The notes beneath the pieces are model-generated. The model ran no database searches. It had not been told where the DNA came from and saw only the letters and a program-made list of their open reading frames with translations. A stretch of DNA of 64,000 bases from Flavivirga eckloniae (lineage in GTDB: Bacteria; Bacteroidota; Bacteroidia; Flavobacteriales; Flavobacteriaceae), in contig NZ_CP025791.1 in the NCBI RefSeq assembly GCF_002886045.1, positions 1,510,001-1,574,000 on the forward strand, read 5' to 3'. This document shows, in pieces, positions 56,096 to 64,000 of this stretch. A program made the position numbers and the translations under genes. Each line of letters opens with the position of its first letter. The first letter of the stretch is position 1.

Positions 56096-56866
56096 TTAAT
56101 TGTAATCCCGTAAATGGGTTTCAATTTCAGAAGCACCTCTTTTTACAATAGATAGGTAAGACTTAATATTCTCAGATTTAAATCTACTAGAAGGGCCAGA
56201 AACGCTAATACCGGCAATAACTTCCTTTTTTTTATTAAATACAGGTATAGCAATACAAATAAGTCCCAATTCGAGTTCTTCCATATCCAACGCATAGCCA
56301 TTTTCTCTTATCTGTTTGAGCTCTGACAATAATGCTTCAGAATGTGCTATCGTATTTGAAGTGTAGGTTTCAAATTCTATATGTTTTAAATAATCTGAGA
56401 TTTGTTTTTTTGATGAAAAAGCTAAAAGTACTTTCCCTAAAGCCGTGCAATAAGCGTGCTGATAAGATCCTATTAACGTACTCACCTTTAATCCAAAAGG
56501 ACTTTCTGCCTTATTTAAATATAAAACCCGATGATCGTTTAACACCCCAAAATGCACCGTTTCCTTAATTTCCTTAGCAATATTCTCCAAAGGAATCCGA
56601 GAATAGTTTCTTAATGATTTGTATACAGAAACCAAATTCCCAAGTTCAAATAGCTTGAGCCCTAAAATGTATTTGTCGTCGTTATTTTTCTGTACAATAT
56701 CCAAAGACTCCAATGTACTTAGTAAGCGATAAGTGGTGGTTTTATTATAGCCAGTTTCTTTAGCTAATTCACGCACGCCCCATTCTTGCTTATTACTTAA
56801 ATACACATCTAAAAGCTTAAAAGCTTTAATAACAGATAAATTTAAATCTTTATTAACTTCTTTCAT
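56096..56866 (-). CDS. IclR-family transcriptional regulator
   Basis: This is a 256-residue regulator. The winged helix is at residues 10-75 (SVIKAFKLLDVYL, VRELAKETGYNKTTTYRLLSTLESLDIV), and the effector domain follows with YCTALGKVLLAF, ELELGLICIAIPVFN and GISVSGPSSRF. It is divergent from kynU, and palindromic operators lie in the gap, so it probably controls kynurenine catabolism, with a pathway intermediate as effector (inference). Confidence 0.9.
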   Translation of the reverse strand: MKEVNKDLNLSVIKAFKLLDVYLSNKQEWGVRELAKETGYNKTTTYRLLSTLESLDIVQKNNDDKYILGLKLFELGNLVSVYKSLRNYSRIPLENIAKEIKETVHFGVLNDHRVLYLNKAESPFGLKVSTLIGSYQHAYCTALGKVLLAFSSKKQISDYLKHIEFETYTSNTIAHSEALLSELKQIRENGYALDMEELELGLICIAIPVFNKKKEVIAGISVSGPSSRFKSENIKSYLSIVKRGASEIETHLRDYN

Positions 56867-56943
56867 AAGGGAGATATCTACTTACGATCTTTTAATCAGA
56901 GAGCGTAAATAGTTTTTGTTATTCAAAAATAAGTATTATTTTT

Positions 56944-56969
56944 GAAACAGCGTTTCATATAGTGAAACG
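56944..56969. promoter_or_regulatory. IclR-type operator upstream of kynU
   Basis: CGTTTCATATAGTGAAACG (56951-56969) is a perfect 7-bp inverted repeat with a 5-base centre. A second palindrome, GAAACAGCGTTTC (56944-56956), overlaps its left half, so GAAAC half-sites stand three times in a row. IclR regulators usually bind such sites between divergent genes. A weak TTACTTTG box follows at 56982. Confidence 0.65.
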
Positions 56970-57050
56970 ATTCTTGTTTTTTTACTTTGCAGGAAACAAT
57001 CATTTCATTATCAGAATAATAAATTTATACAATAAACTATTCGGTTTAAA

Positions 57051-58328
57051 ATGCATAAAGCCACTTTAAATTACGCTAAACAACAGGACGAATTAGACGA
57101 ACTTTCTAATTACCGCAATCAGTTTCATATTCCAAAAGACAAGAACGGAAATGAATTGATTTACATGACCGGGAATTCTCTAGGCCTTCAACCAAAACAA
57201 ACCAAAGCATATATCGACCAGGAACTTGAAGATTGGGCTAATTTAGGTGTAGAAGGACACACCGAAGCTAAAAACCCATGGTTACCATATCATGAATTTT
57301 TAACAGAAAGCATGGCAAACGTTGTTGGTGCTAAACCTATTGAAGTGGTTACCATGAATACATTAACCGCCAACCTTCATTTAATGATGGTGTCCTTTTA
57401 CAAACCAACAAAAACACGTTACAAAATAGTTATTGAAAGTGACGCTTTTCCATCTGATAAATATGCGGTAGAATCGCAATTACGACATCATGGTTTTAAT
57501 GATAAGGAAGGGGTTATTCTTTGGAAACCCAGAGAGCATGAAGAACTATTACGTTATGAGGATTTAGAAGACATCCTTGAAAAACACGGTAACGAAGTAG
57601 CATTGGTTATGATTGGCGGGGTAAACTATTACACAGGTCAATACTTTAACCTAAAACGGATTACAGGACTCGGACACAAACACGGTTGTATGGTTGGATT
57701 CGATTGCGCTCATGGGGCAGGTAATGTACAACTTAATCTGCACGATTCTGGTGCCGATTTTGCTGTATGGTGCACCTACAAATATTTAAACTCAGGACCA
57801 GGAAGCTTAGCCGGTTGCTTTGTACACGAAAGACATGCCCACAACAAAGACTTAAATCGTTTTACAGGCTGGTGGAGCCATAATAAGCAAACCCGATTTA
57901 ATATGCGTGACGAATTTGATGTACTCCCCGGAGCCGAAGGATGGCAACTAAGCAACCCACCAATATTATCGATGGCAGCCATTAAAGCTTCTTTAGATAT
58001 TTTTAATGAAGTGGGCATAAAGAAACTCACTGATAAATCTAAAAAACTAACAGGCTATTTTGAATTTTTACTAAAACAATTAGGAGAAGATATTATAAGA
58101 ATAATTACCCCTGAAAATCCAGATGAACGAGGTTGCCAACTATCTATCCAGGTTTTAAATGCAGACAAAGCCTTACATGATAAATTAACCGATGCCGGAA
58201 TAATAAGCGACTGGAGAGAGCCTGATGTTATTCGTTGTGCTCCCGCTCCACTTTACAATTCATTTCAAGATGTTTATTACATGGTTGATAAGTTAAAAGA
58301 CATACTAAACAAAAATCAAATAGAGTAA
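57051..58328 (+). CDS. kynU: Kynureninase
   Basis: KynU cleaves kynurenine or 3-hydroxykynurenine to (3-hydroxy)anthranilate and alanine. The 425-residue PLP enzyme shows MTGNSLGLQPKQTK, the PLP lysine Lys244 in WCTYKYLNSGPGS, and FTGWWSHNKQTRF. The late RGCQLSIQV and VIRCAPAPLYNSF are family-like. First gene of a cluster with kmo and the anthranilate branch. Confidence 0.96.
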   Translation: MHKATLNYAKQQDELDELSNYRNQFHIPKDKNGNELIYMTGNSLGLQPKQTKAYIDQELEDWANLGVEGHTEAKNPWLPYHEFLTESMANVVGAKPIEVVTMNTLTANLHLMMVSFYKPTKTRYKIVIESDAFPSDKYAVESQLRHHGFNDKEGVILWKPREHEELLRYEDLEDILEKHGNEVALVMIGGVNYYTGQYFNLKRITGLGHKHGCMVGFDCAHGAGNVQLNLHDSGADFAVWCTYKYLNSGPGSLAGCFVHERHAHNKDLNRFTGWWSHNKQTRFNMRDEFDVLPGAEGWQLSNPPILSMAAIKASLDIFNEVGIKKLTDKSKKLTGYFEFLLKQLGEDIIRIITPENPDERGCQLSIQVLNADKALHDKLTDAGIISDWREPDVIRCAPAPLYNSFQDVYYMVDKLKDILNKNQIE

Positions 58329-58355
58329 ACCTTGTCTGCTAAGCAAAATATATTA

Positions 58356-58670
58356 ATGATTAAAAAAACCTCAGAGGGTAATTTTTCAGAAACATTAATG
58401 TCATCAGATAAATCGCTTATTGGACTCTTATTCTTTTTGAAACGTAAAAAATTCGATTATCTAATAATTACAAAACAAAGAATACTATACATTATAAGAA
58501 ATAAGGTTATAAAGAATGTTTCATATAGCAACCAATCTAAAGTTAATTTTGATTTAAAAAAAAACAGAATCGAATATTATGATGAAAAGCAAGAAAAAGA
58601 ATATATTGAACTGAGCGACCTAAGAATTACCCTTGAAGAAATTCAACAAATAAAAAGTATCTTGAACTAA
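58356..58670 (+). CDS. Small protein of unknown function (PH-like)
   Basis: This is a cytoplasmic protein of about 104 residues from the ATG at 58356 (a TTG at 58332 is an alternative). It has alternating beta-strand patterns (YLIITKQRILYIIRNKVIKNVSY, YIELSDLRITLEEIQQIKSIL) like bacterial PH-type domains. No catalytic motif. It lies between kynU and kmo in the same direction; a link to the pathway is not shown. Confidence 0.6.
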   Translation: MIKKTSEGNFSETLMSSDKSLIGLLFFLKRKKFDYLIITKQRILYIIRNKVIKNVSYSNQSKVNFDLKKNRIEYYDEKQEKEYIELSDLRITLEEIQQIKSILN

Positions 58671-58687
58671 TTATTAGCAGTAGAAAT

Positions 58688-58746
58688 AAAATAAGATCCT
58701 GAAATACTGAAACGAGTTTAGCATAAGCAAGCTCAGGATGATAGTC
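58688..58746. repeat. REP-like palindrome upstream of kmo
   Basis: ATCCTGAAATACTGAAACGAGTTTAGCATAAGCAAGCTCAGGAT has complementary ends (ATCCTGA/TCAGGAT) around a degenerate core like GAACGAGTTCAGCATAAGC. It runs to the kmo start region and may affect its leader. Confidence 0.5.
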
Positions 58747-60165
58747 ATGAAAAAACAACAAAACATACTTATTATAGGCGCAGGTCTTTGCGGTTCCCTC
58801 CTCGCATTACGTCTAGGTCAAAGAGGATATAATGTCTCCGTTTACGAAATGCGTCCAGATTTACGTAAAGTAGATATTAGTGCAGGACGCTCTATAAATC
58901 TGGCATTTTCAAATCGCGGTAATAAAGCCATGAAACTCGTAGGTATAGAAGAAAAAGTAAAAGCACTCTGCATTCCTATGAATGGCCGTATGATCCACGA
59001 TAAAGAAGAGCGCACTTTTCTATCTAATTATAGCGGACGCGACCACGAATACATCAACTCCGTGTCTCGTGGTGGGTTAAACGCCTTACTTTTAGATGAA
59101 GCTGAAAAGCATAAAAATGTTTCCATTTATTTTAATAAAAAGTGTAAATCGGTCGATTTTAAAAAAACAACCGCATTATTTAAAGATTATGAAACAAAAA
59201 AGGAGTTTGTAGAAGACGCCGATGTTATTATCGCTACAGACGGTGCGGGCTCTGCAATGCGCAAAAGCTATTATTTAGGTAAAAAGTTTTTATTTAGCTT
59301 TTCGCAAGACTATTTAACACATGGTTATAAAGAATTAAGTATTCTACCTAGTAAAACAGGCGATTTTAAAACCTACAAAAACGCATTGCATATATGGCCC
59401 CGAGGTAGTTTTATGCTTATAGCCCTACCAAATTTAGACGGCAGTTTTACGGTAACATTATTTTTAAGTTATGATGATGGCACCTACAATTTCAACAATC
59501 TAACAACTCCCGAGATCGTTACAGAATTCTTTCAAAAAGAGTTCCCAGACGCTTTACAACTCATGCCTAATCTTATTGAAGACTTCTTTAAGAATCCAAC
59601 ATCACCATTAGGTACCGTAAAATGTTCGCCTTGGCATTACAAAGGCAACACGCTGTTAATGGGAGATTCAGCTCACGCCATCGTACCATTTTATGGTCAA
59701 GGCATGAATGCTTCCTTTGAAGATGTTGTTGAGTTTGATGCGGTTTTAGACCAAAACTTAGGAAGTTGGGAAACCATATTTAAAACCTATGAAGAAACCC
59801 GTAAAAAAGACACCGATGCTATTGCAGATTTAGCTATAGATAACTTTTATGAAATGAGAGACCATGTTGCCAACCCCATGTTCCAAGAAAAACGTAAATT
59901 AGAGATGGCTTTAGAACAAAATTTCCCAGAAGAATACGCCTCCAAGTATTCACTGGTAACATTTAATGAAAACATGGGCTATCATGAAGCTATGACGAGA
60001 GGCCGTGCACAAGACAAAGCTATTTTAAGCATGTTAGCAGATAAGACAATCTCAACAGAACTGGATCTAAGCAAAGATGAATTAAAAAGCATTCTAAAGA
60101 AGGTTCAACAAGAAACCAATAACATACTTGAAGATGACAGAATTGCGAAAACCATGCATCGTTGA
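58747..60165 (+). CDS. kmo: Kynurenine 3-monooxygenase
   Basis: This FAD-dependent hydroxylase turns kynurenine into 3-hydroxykynurenine. The ATG at 58747 (472 residues) places the FAD motif GAGLCGSLLALRLGQRGY at residues 11-28; the upstream ATG at 58738 is less usual. DISAGRSINLAFSNRG, the second FAD motif LLMGDSAHAIVPFYGQGMNASFED and the C-terminal MGYHEAMTRG are typical of KMO. Confidence 0.95.
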   Translation: MKKQQNILIIGAGLCGSLLALRLGQRGYNVSVYEMRPDLRKVDISAGRSINLAFSNRGNKAMKLVGIEEKVKALCIPMNGRMIHDKEERTFLSNYSGRDHEYINSVSRGGLNALLLDEAEKHKNVSIYFNKKCKSVDFKKTTALFKDYETKKEFVEDADVIIATDGAGSAMRKSYYLGKKFLFSFSQDYLTHGYKELSILPSKTGDFKTYKNALHIWPRGSFMLIALPNLDGSFTVTLFLSYDDGTYNFNNLTTPEIVTEFFQKEFPDALQLMPNLIEDFFKNPTSPLGTVKCSPWHYKGNTLLMGDSAHAIVPFYGQGMNASFEDVVEFDAVLDQNLGSWETIFKTYEETRKKDTDAIADLAIDNFYEMRDHVANPMFQEKRKLEMALEQNFPEEYASKYSLVTFNENMGYHEAMTRGRAQDKAILSMLADKTISTELDLSKDELKSILKKVQQETNNILEDDRIAKTMHR

Positions 60166-60253
60166 GTTAGGAAATAAAAAGGAATTGGTAAAGTCCAAAA
60201 TCAATTCTTAGAATTAAAAACAATATGACTGAATTGAAATAACATTCTAAATC

Positions 60254-60301
60254 AGCTCTTTCACTTTTTAAAGGAAGAGCTTTACCGAACTTGATTCGGT
60301 A
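60254..60301 (+). terminator. Two adjacent hairpins between kmo and the RidA gene
   Basis: AGCTCTTTC pairs with GGAAGAGCT (one mismatch; 60254-60281), and TACCGAA pairs with TTCGGTA (60283-60301, 6-base loop). No T run follows, so they may be mRNA stabilisers or repeats rather than a classical terminator. Confidence 0.45.
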
Positions 60302-60364
60302 TGGATGCAGTCCCTCTAAAAGGAACTGAAAATGGAAGAGAGAACACAATCGAAACAACAAAAA

Positions 60365-60775
60365 ATGAGCATACCAAACAACGTAACACCAAGAGGCGCA
60401 TACCCACACACCAAACGTGTTGGTGATTTTATATTCGTATCCGGCACCAGTTCAAGAAGACCTGATAACACCATAGCTGGAGTCGATATTATTGACGACA
60501 TGGGTACCAAACGTTTGAATATTGAAGTACAAACGCGTGAAGTGTTATTAAACATAGAAAAAAATCTAGCCAAAGTAGGTGCTACTTTAAAAGACGTAGT
60601 AGACGTGACGTCTTTTTTAGTAAATATGAATGATTTCGCAGGTTACAATAAAGCCTATGCCGAATTTTTTGATGTAGAAACCGGACCAGCACGTACAACT
60701 GTGGCAGTACACCAGCTACCTCATCCGGATTTGGTTGTGGAGATTAAGGTGATGGCTTATAAAACCAAATTATGA
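60365..60775 (+). CDS. RidA-family 2-aminomuconate deaminase
   Basis: This 136-residue RidA-fold protein (start ATG 60365; an upstream ATG at 60332 adds 11 atypical residues) has [24 protein letters not shown]-type helix [21 protein letters not shown] and [13 protein letters not shown] with the conserved Arg. In kynurenine clusters RidA proteins of this type deaminate 2-aminomuconate; the assignment is based on family and position. Confidence 0.85.
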   Translation: MSIPNNVTPRGAYPHTKRVGDFIFVSGTSSRRPDNTIAGVDIIDDMGTKRLNIEVQTREVLLNIEKNLAKVGATLKDVVDVTSFLVNMNDFAGYNKAYAEFFDVETGPARTTVAVHQLPHPDLVVEIKVMAYKTKL

Positions 60776-60858
60776 CCTAGCCATAAACCATGGTCTTTCA
60801 ATAAATGATATTCTGTAAAAAATTAGAAATAAATTATAAAAATTAACTAAATGTCTCC

Positions 60859-60874
60859 TCGAGCGCAGTCGAGA
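60859..60874 (+). repeat. Left 16-bp inverted repeat of the GIY-YIG unit
   Basis: TCGAGCGCAGTCGAGA. The reverse complement is found exactly at 61205-61220, on the other side of the GIY-YIG gene. The arm also contains a small internal palindrome (CTCGA and TCGAG). Confidence 0.85.
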
Positions 60875-60882
60875 GGTTAATT

Positions 60883-61203
60883 ATGAAAACTTATTACGTT
60901 TATATATTAAAATGCAATGACGGTTTAACTTATACGGGAGTTACAAATAATATTTCAAGACGTTTTAAAGAACACCAAAAAGGCTTAAACCAAAGTTGTT
61001 TCACTTTTAAAAGAAGACCCTTACAGTTAGTTTTTCATCAAGAATTTAACGATATTAATCAAGCTATTTATTTTGAAAAGAAAATTAAAAATTGGAGTGC
61101 AAAGAAAAAGTTAGCTTTAGCAGATAAAAACTTTGACATGTTACAAATTTTAGCGGAATGCAGAAATGCAACACATTCAAAATATAATTTAGAAAACGAA
61201 TAG
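60883..61203 (+). CDS. Single-domain GIY-YIG endonuclease-like protein
   Basis: This 106-residue protein is a lone GIY-YIG domain of the UPF0213/YhbQ group: YYVYILKCNDGLTYTGVTNNISRRFKEHQKG with the two tyrosines, the Arg and later Glu in YFEKKIKNW. It lies inside the kynurenine cluster, bounded at a few bases by perfect inverted repeats, in a place where a pathway gene would be expected. It looks like a mobile or REP-linked unit. Confidence 0.9.
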   Translation: MKTYYVYILKCNDGLTYTGVTNNISRRFKEHQKGLNQSCFTFKRRPLQLVFHQEFNDINQAIYFEKKIKNWSAKKKLALADKNFDMLQILAECRNATHSKYNLENE

Positions 61204-61204
61204 G

Positions 61205-61220
61205 TCTCGACTGCGCTCGA
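61205..61220 (-). repeat. Right 16-bp inverted repeat of the GIY-YIG unit
   Basis: TCTCGACTGCGCTCGA is the exact reverse complement of the repeat at 60859-60874. It begins two bases after the GIY-YIG stop codon and ends 12 bases before the dehydrogenase gene. Confidence 0.85.
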
Positions 61221-61232
61221 CCAGACAAACCG

Positions 61233-62672
61233 ATGAACATTCAGAATTACATAAACGGCAAATTCACACCTCCTTTCTCTAACGAATGGATAGATAACTA
61301 TTGCCCTGCCGATGGTAAAGTTTACGGACAAATCCCAAACTCATCAAAAGCAGATGTAGAAAACGCATATACTGCAGCAAAATTAGCTTTTCCAGATTGG
61401 TCTAAAACCACCTTGGAAACACGCAGCAGAATCCTTATCAAGATTTCAGAATTACTGGAAGCCAACTTACAACGTTTCGCGGAAGCCGAAAGTAAAGACA
61501 ATGGTAAACCTATTAATTTGGCAAAAACGGTAGATATTCCAAGAGCAGCAAGTAACTTCCGTTTTTTCGGAAATGCCATCACACAATTCGCAAGCGAAAG
61601 CCACGAAAGTGTAGGTCATAATGCCATAAATTACACCTTACGCCAACCCATTGGCGTTGTAGGCTGTATTTCACCTTGGAACCTCCCACTCTATCTCTTT
61701 ACCTGGAAAATTGCCCCTGCCATTGCAGCAGGTAATTGTGTAGTTGCCAAACCAAGTGAAGTCACACCTATAACAGCCTATTTATTAGGCGAGATTTGTA
61801 CAGAGGCCGGGCTACCAAATGGTGTTTTAAACATTGTTCACGGCTTAGGTACTACAACCGGACAGGCTATTGTTGAGCATCCAGATATCAAAGCCATTTC
61901 ATTTACAGGAGGCACAGCTACAGGTGCGCATATTGCTAAAGTAGCTGCTCCAATGTTTAAAAAATTATCTCTGGAACTTGGCGGCAAAAATCCTAATATC
62001 ATTTTTGCAGACTGCGATTATAACGATATGCTAGAAACTACAGTGCGTTCCTCATTTGCCAATCAAGGTCAGATTTGCTTATGCGGAAGTCGCATTTTTG
62101 TAGAAGCTCCCATTTATGAAAAATTTAAAACTGATTTTGTTGAAAAAGTAAAACAACTTAAAGTCGGGCACCCTTCAAAAGAAGACACCAATATAGGCGC
62201 TTTAGTTTCTAAGCCACATTTAGAAAAAGTCATGCAATACATTAACATTGCTAAACAAGAAAACGGAACCATTCTTTACGGAGGGCATAAAATAACCATT
62301 GCAGATTACGAAAATGGCTATTATTTAGAACCAACAATTATAGAAGTCCCAACCGACGAATGCAGAGTGAATCAAGAAGAAATTTTTGGTCCCGTGGTAA
62401 CCATTATGCCTTTTAATACCGAAGCAGAAGTTTTACAAATAGCCAATAAAGTGAAATATGGTTTATCGGCAACATTATGGACTAATGATTTAAAACGTAC
62501 CATGCGCATGAGCAATAAATTACAATCTGGAATCGTATGGGTAAACACCTGGATGTTGCGCGACTTACGAACACCTTTTGGAGGCGTAAAAGATTCAGGA
62601 ATGGGTCGCGAAGGTGGTTTTGAAGCTTTAAGGTTTTTTACAGAAGCAAAAAACGTATGTATAAAGTATTAA
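61233..62672 (+). CDS. 2-aminomuconic semialdehyde dehydrogenase
   Basis: This is a 479-residue NAD-dependent aldehyde dehydrogenase. SPWNLPLYLFTWKIAPA, SFTGGTATG, LELGGKNPNI with Glu248 and NQGQICLCGSRIF with the nucleophile Cys282 are present. In a kynurenine cluster this enzyme oxidises 2-aminomuconate semialdehyde to 2-aminomuconate; other hydroxymuconic semialdehyde dehydrogenases are close relatives, so the substrate comes from context. Confidence 0.9.
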   Translation: MNIQNYINGKFTPPFSNEWIDNYCPADGKVYGQIPNSSKADVENAYTAAKLAFPDWSKTTLETRSRILIKISELLEANLQRFAEAESKDNGKPINLAKTVDIPRAASNFRFFGNAITQFASESHESVGHNAINYTLRQPIGVVGCISPWNLPLYLFTWKIAPAIAAGNCVVAKPSEVTPITAYLLGEICTEAGLPNGVLNIVHGLGTTTGQAIVEHPDIKAISFTGGTATGAHIAKVAAPMFKKLSLELGGKNPNIIFADCDYNDMLETTVRSSFANQGQICLCGSRIFVEAPIYEKFKTDFVEKVKQLKVGHPSKEDTNIGALVSKPHLEKVMQYINIAKQENGTILYGGHKITIADYENGYYLEPTIIEVPTDECRVNQEEIFGPVVTIMPFNTEAEVLQIANKVKYGLSATLWTNDLKRTMRMSNKLQSGIVWVNTWMLRDLRTPFGGVKDSGMGREGGFEALRFFTEAKNVCIKY

Positions 62673-62689
62673 GAGGATGTCTAAAAGGT

Positions 62690-62824
62690 TCTTGAATTGT
62701 CATTTTGAGTACTTCGGCTATGCTCAGCATAAACTAAAGTCGAAAAATCTCAACACTTAAACAAACAGGTGTTTAATTTTATGAGATTCCCTGTCTGCCG
62801 GCAGTCGGGTGTTCTGAATGACAC
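62690..62824. repeat. REP-like pair between dehydrogenase and SDR genes
   Basis: GTCATTTTGAGTACTTCGGCTATGCTCAGC with GTCGAAAAATCTCAAC on the left, and GAGATTCCCTGTCTGCCGGCAGTCGGGTGTTCTGAATGACA on the right; GTCATT and AATGAC close the element. It belongs with the other GTCGAAG-type repeats. Confidence 0.6.
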
Positions 62825-62893
62825 TTTTTAGTCAGCCTCCTTTTGAATTAAAACAAAAATGCCCCTGAAAAAATTCAGGATAAAACAAAATAT

Positions 62894-63676
62894 ATGAACT
62901 TAAACATAAACAATAAGAACGCCCTAGTATGCGGAAGCACCCAAGGCATAGGCAAGGCAACAGCTATAGCATTAGCTCAGGAAGGTGTAAACGTAACTTT
63001 AGTAGCTAGAAACAGAGAAAAACTTAAAGCCGTTTTAAGCGAATTACCCGAGCACAGAAACCACAGCTTTATTGTAGCAGATTTTTCAGATCCTAGAGAT
63101 TTACAAGAGAAGGTTATCAAATTTATAAATCAAAATCACGGATTTCATATCCTCATTAATAATACCGGAGGTCCAAGGAGCGGTAATATTTTGACTGCAA
63201 GTTTAGATGAATTTGAAAACGCTTTTGTACAACATCTTAAATGCAATCATGTATTGGCTCAAGCAACTATCCCGTTTATGAAAGAAGAAGGTTTCGGGAG
63301 AATTGTAAACATTATTTCCACTTCGGTTAAAGAACCTATTCCCGGTCTTGGCGTTAGCAATACCATTAGAGGCGCCGTTGGTAATTGGAGCAAAACCTTA
63401 TCGGAAGAAGTAGCCCCATTTGGCATTACGGTTAACAATGTTCTTCCTGGGTTTACAGAAACGGAACGCTTATCGGAAATCATTAAAATTAAGGCGAAAA
63501 ATGAAGATACTACTGTTGAGGAAATGACTAAAACTATGAAGGGGCACACACCAGTCAAACGTTTTGCCAAACCCGAAGAAACTGCTAATGTCGTTACTTT
63601 TTTAGCAAGTGAGGTTGCTGGTTATGTTAATGGAATTAACCTGCCTGTTGATGGCGGACGAACAAAAAGTTTGTAA
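62894..63676 (+). CDS. SDR-family protein with altered catalytic residues
   Basis: This is a 260-residue Rossmann protein: CGSTQGIGKATAIALA, INNTGGPRSG and a C-terminal SEVAGYVNGINLPVDGG. The usual YxxxK of short-chain dehydrogenases is replaced: at the corresponding position it reads VSNTIRGAVGNW, with Ser155 and Arg159. Such a protein may bind the nucleotide without normal dehydrogenase chemistry. It is in line with the kynurenine genes, but its step is unknown. Confidence 0.82.
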   Translation: MNLNINNKNALVCGSTQGIGKATAIALAQEGVNVTLVARNREKLKAVLSELPEHRNHSFIVADFSDPRDLQEKVIKFINQNHGFHILINNTGGPRSGNILTASLDEFENAFVQHLKCNHVLAQATIPFMKEEGFGRIVNIISTSVKEPIPGLGVSNTIRGAVGNWSKTLSEEVAPFGITVNNVLPGFTETERLSEIIKIKAKNEDTTVEEMTKTMKGHTPVKRFAKPEETANVVTFLASEVAGYVNGINLPVDGGRTKSL

Positions 63677-63794
63677 AAGTACCACCAACTCTTCGTGAGG
63701 AAAAATTATACAAATGCATTATCTTTATATAAAATACTATGTTTAACAAAAACTCAAATACCCGATTTGAGTTTCTCCCCTTAGGGGAGATTAA

Positions 63795-64000
<206 letters not shown>

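Noticed and set aside
56951-56969. Possible parS site (GTTTCA...TGAAAC)
   Set aside because: parS has a 2-base centre (GTTTCACGTGAAAC); here the centre is 5 bases and the site lies between divergent iclR and kynU, which fits an IclR operator better.

Overview
The window is chromosomal DNA of a marine-type member of the Flavobacteriaceae (Bacteroidota). This rests on the low GC content, recognisable TAnnTTTG promoter boxes with an upstream TTG, many lipoproteins, a GldI-type gliding lipoprotein, a LepB with a long membrane-bound N-terminal domain, a two-subunit methylmalonyl-CoA mutase, and gene orders typical of the family. I cannot name the genus. I see no tRNA, rRNA, CRISPR array, IS transposase or prophage.

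Layout. 1-5.7 kb: end of a PQQ-type sugar dehydrogenase with its cytochrome c, then udk, an FtsB/DivIC-like gene and the two methylmalonyl-CoA mutase subunits with a lipoprotein gene between them. 5.8-12.7 kb: chromosome partitioning (an extra parA, then parA-parB), dapB, lepB, WbqC and DUF6122 genes. 12.7-13.1 kb: a tandem repeat array. 13.1-20.2 kb, mostly minus strand: an EEP phosphatase, two rhomboid proteases, mutL, two small paralogous membrane proteins, ribH and a TPR protein. 20.4-31.5 kb: recF, a 2H phosphoesterase gene broken by a 7-bp duplication, a DUF721 gene, csp, ndk, an nrnA-like gene, gldI and a fused peptidyl-prolyl isomerase, lgt, a DUF192 gene, valS and a DUF1573 gene. 31.5-48 kb: an aspartyl protease, an aminotransferase, murB, an ECF sigma/anti-sigma pair, an aquaporin, a glycosyltransferase, a second sigma factor, an Nramp-like transporter, lipA, gap, a TPR hybrid histidine kinase, lpxK, a NIF3-like gene and a degenerate zinc-ribbon gene. 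48-55.6 kb is the accessory part: msrA, an ankyrin gene, a decayed copy of the msrA tail, a DUF262/HNH gene, a decayed copy of a methyltransferase tail, a GH16 glycosidase and the intact methyltransferase. 55.6-64 kb: an iron-sulfur protein, an IclR regulator and a tryptophan/kynurenine catabolic cluster (kynU, kmo, RidA-type deaminase, semialdehyde dehydrogenase, SDR, start of 3-hydroxyanthranilate dioxygenase). A small GIY-YIG gene between inverted repeats interrupts this cluster.

The most unusual signals are: (i) heptamer repeats (ACTGAAY) abutting the stop codons of four separate minus-strand genes; (ii) a frameshift caused by a third copy of a 7-bp unit in the 2H phosphoesterase gene; (iii) two loci where an intact gene and a decayed direct copy of its own 3' end bracket accessory genes (ankyrin; GH16); (iv) a GIY-YIG gene bounded by perfect 16-bp inverted repeats inside the kynurenine cluster; (v) an extra ParA with a C-terminal BamE-like extension next to the normal parAB; and (vi) a palindromic IclR-type operator in front of kynU.

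The kynurenine genes can be joined into a nearly complete route from kynurenine to 2-aminomuconate and its deamination. The carboxymuconate-semialdehyde decarboxylase is not in the window, and the dioxygenase is cut by the right edge.
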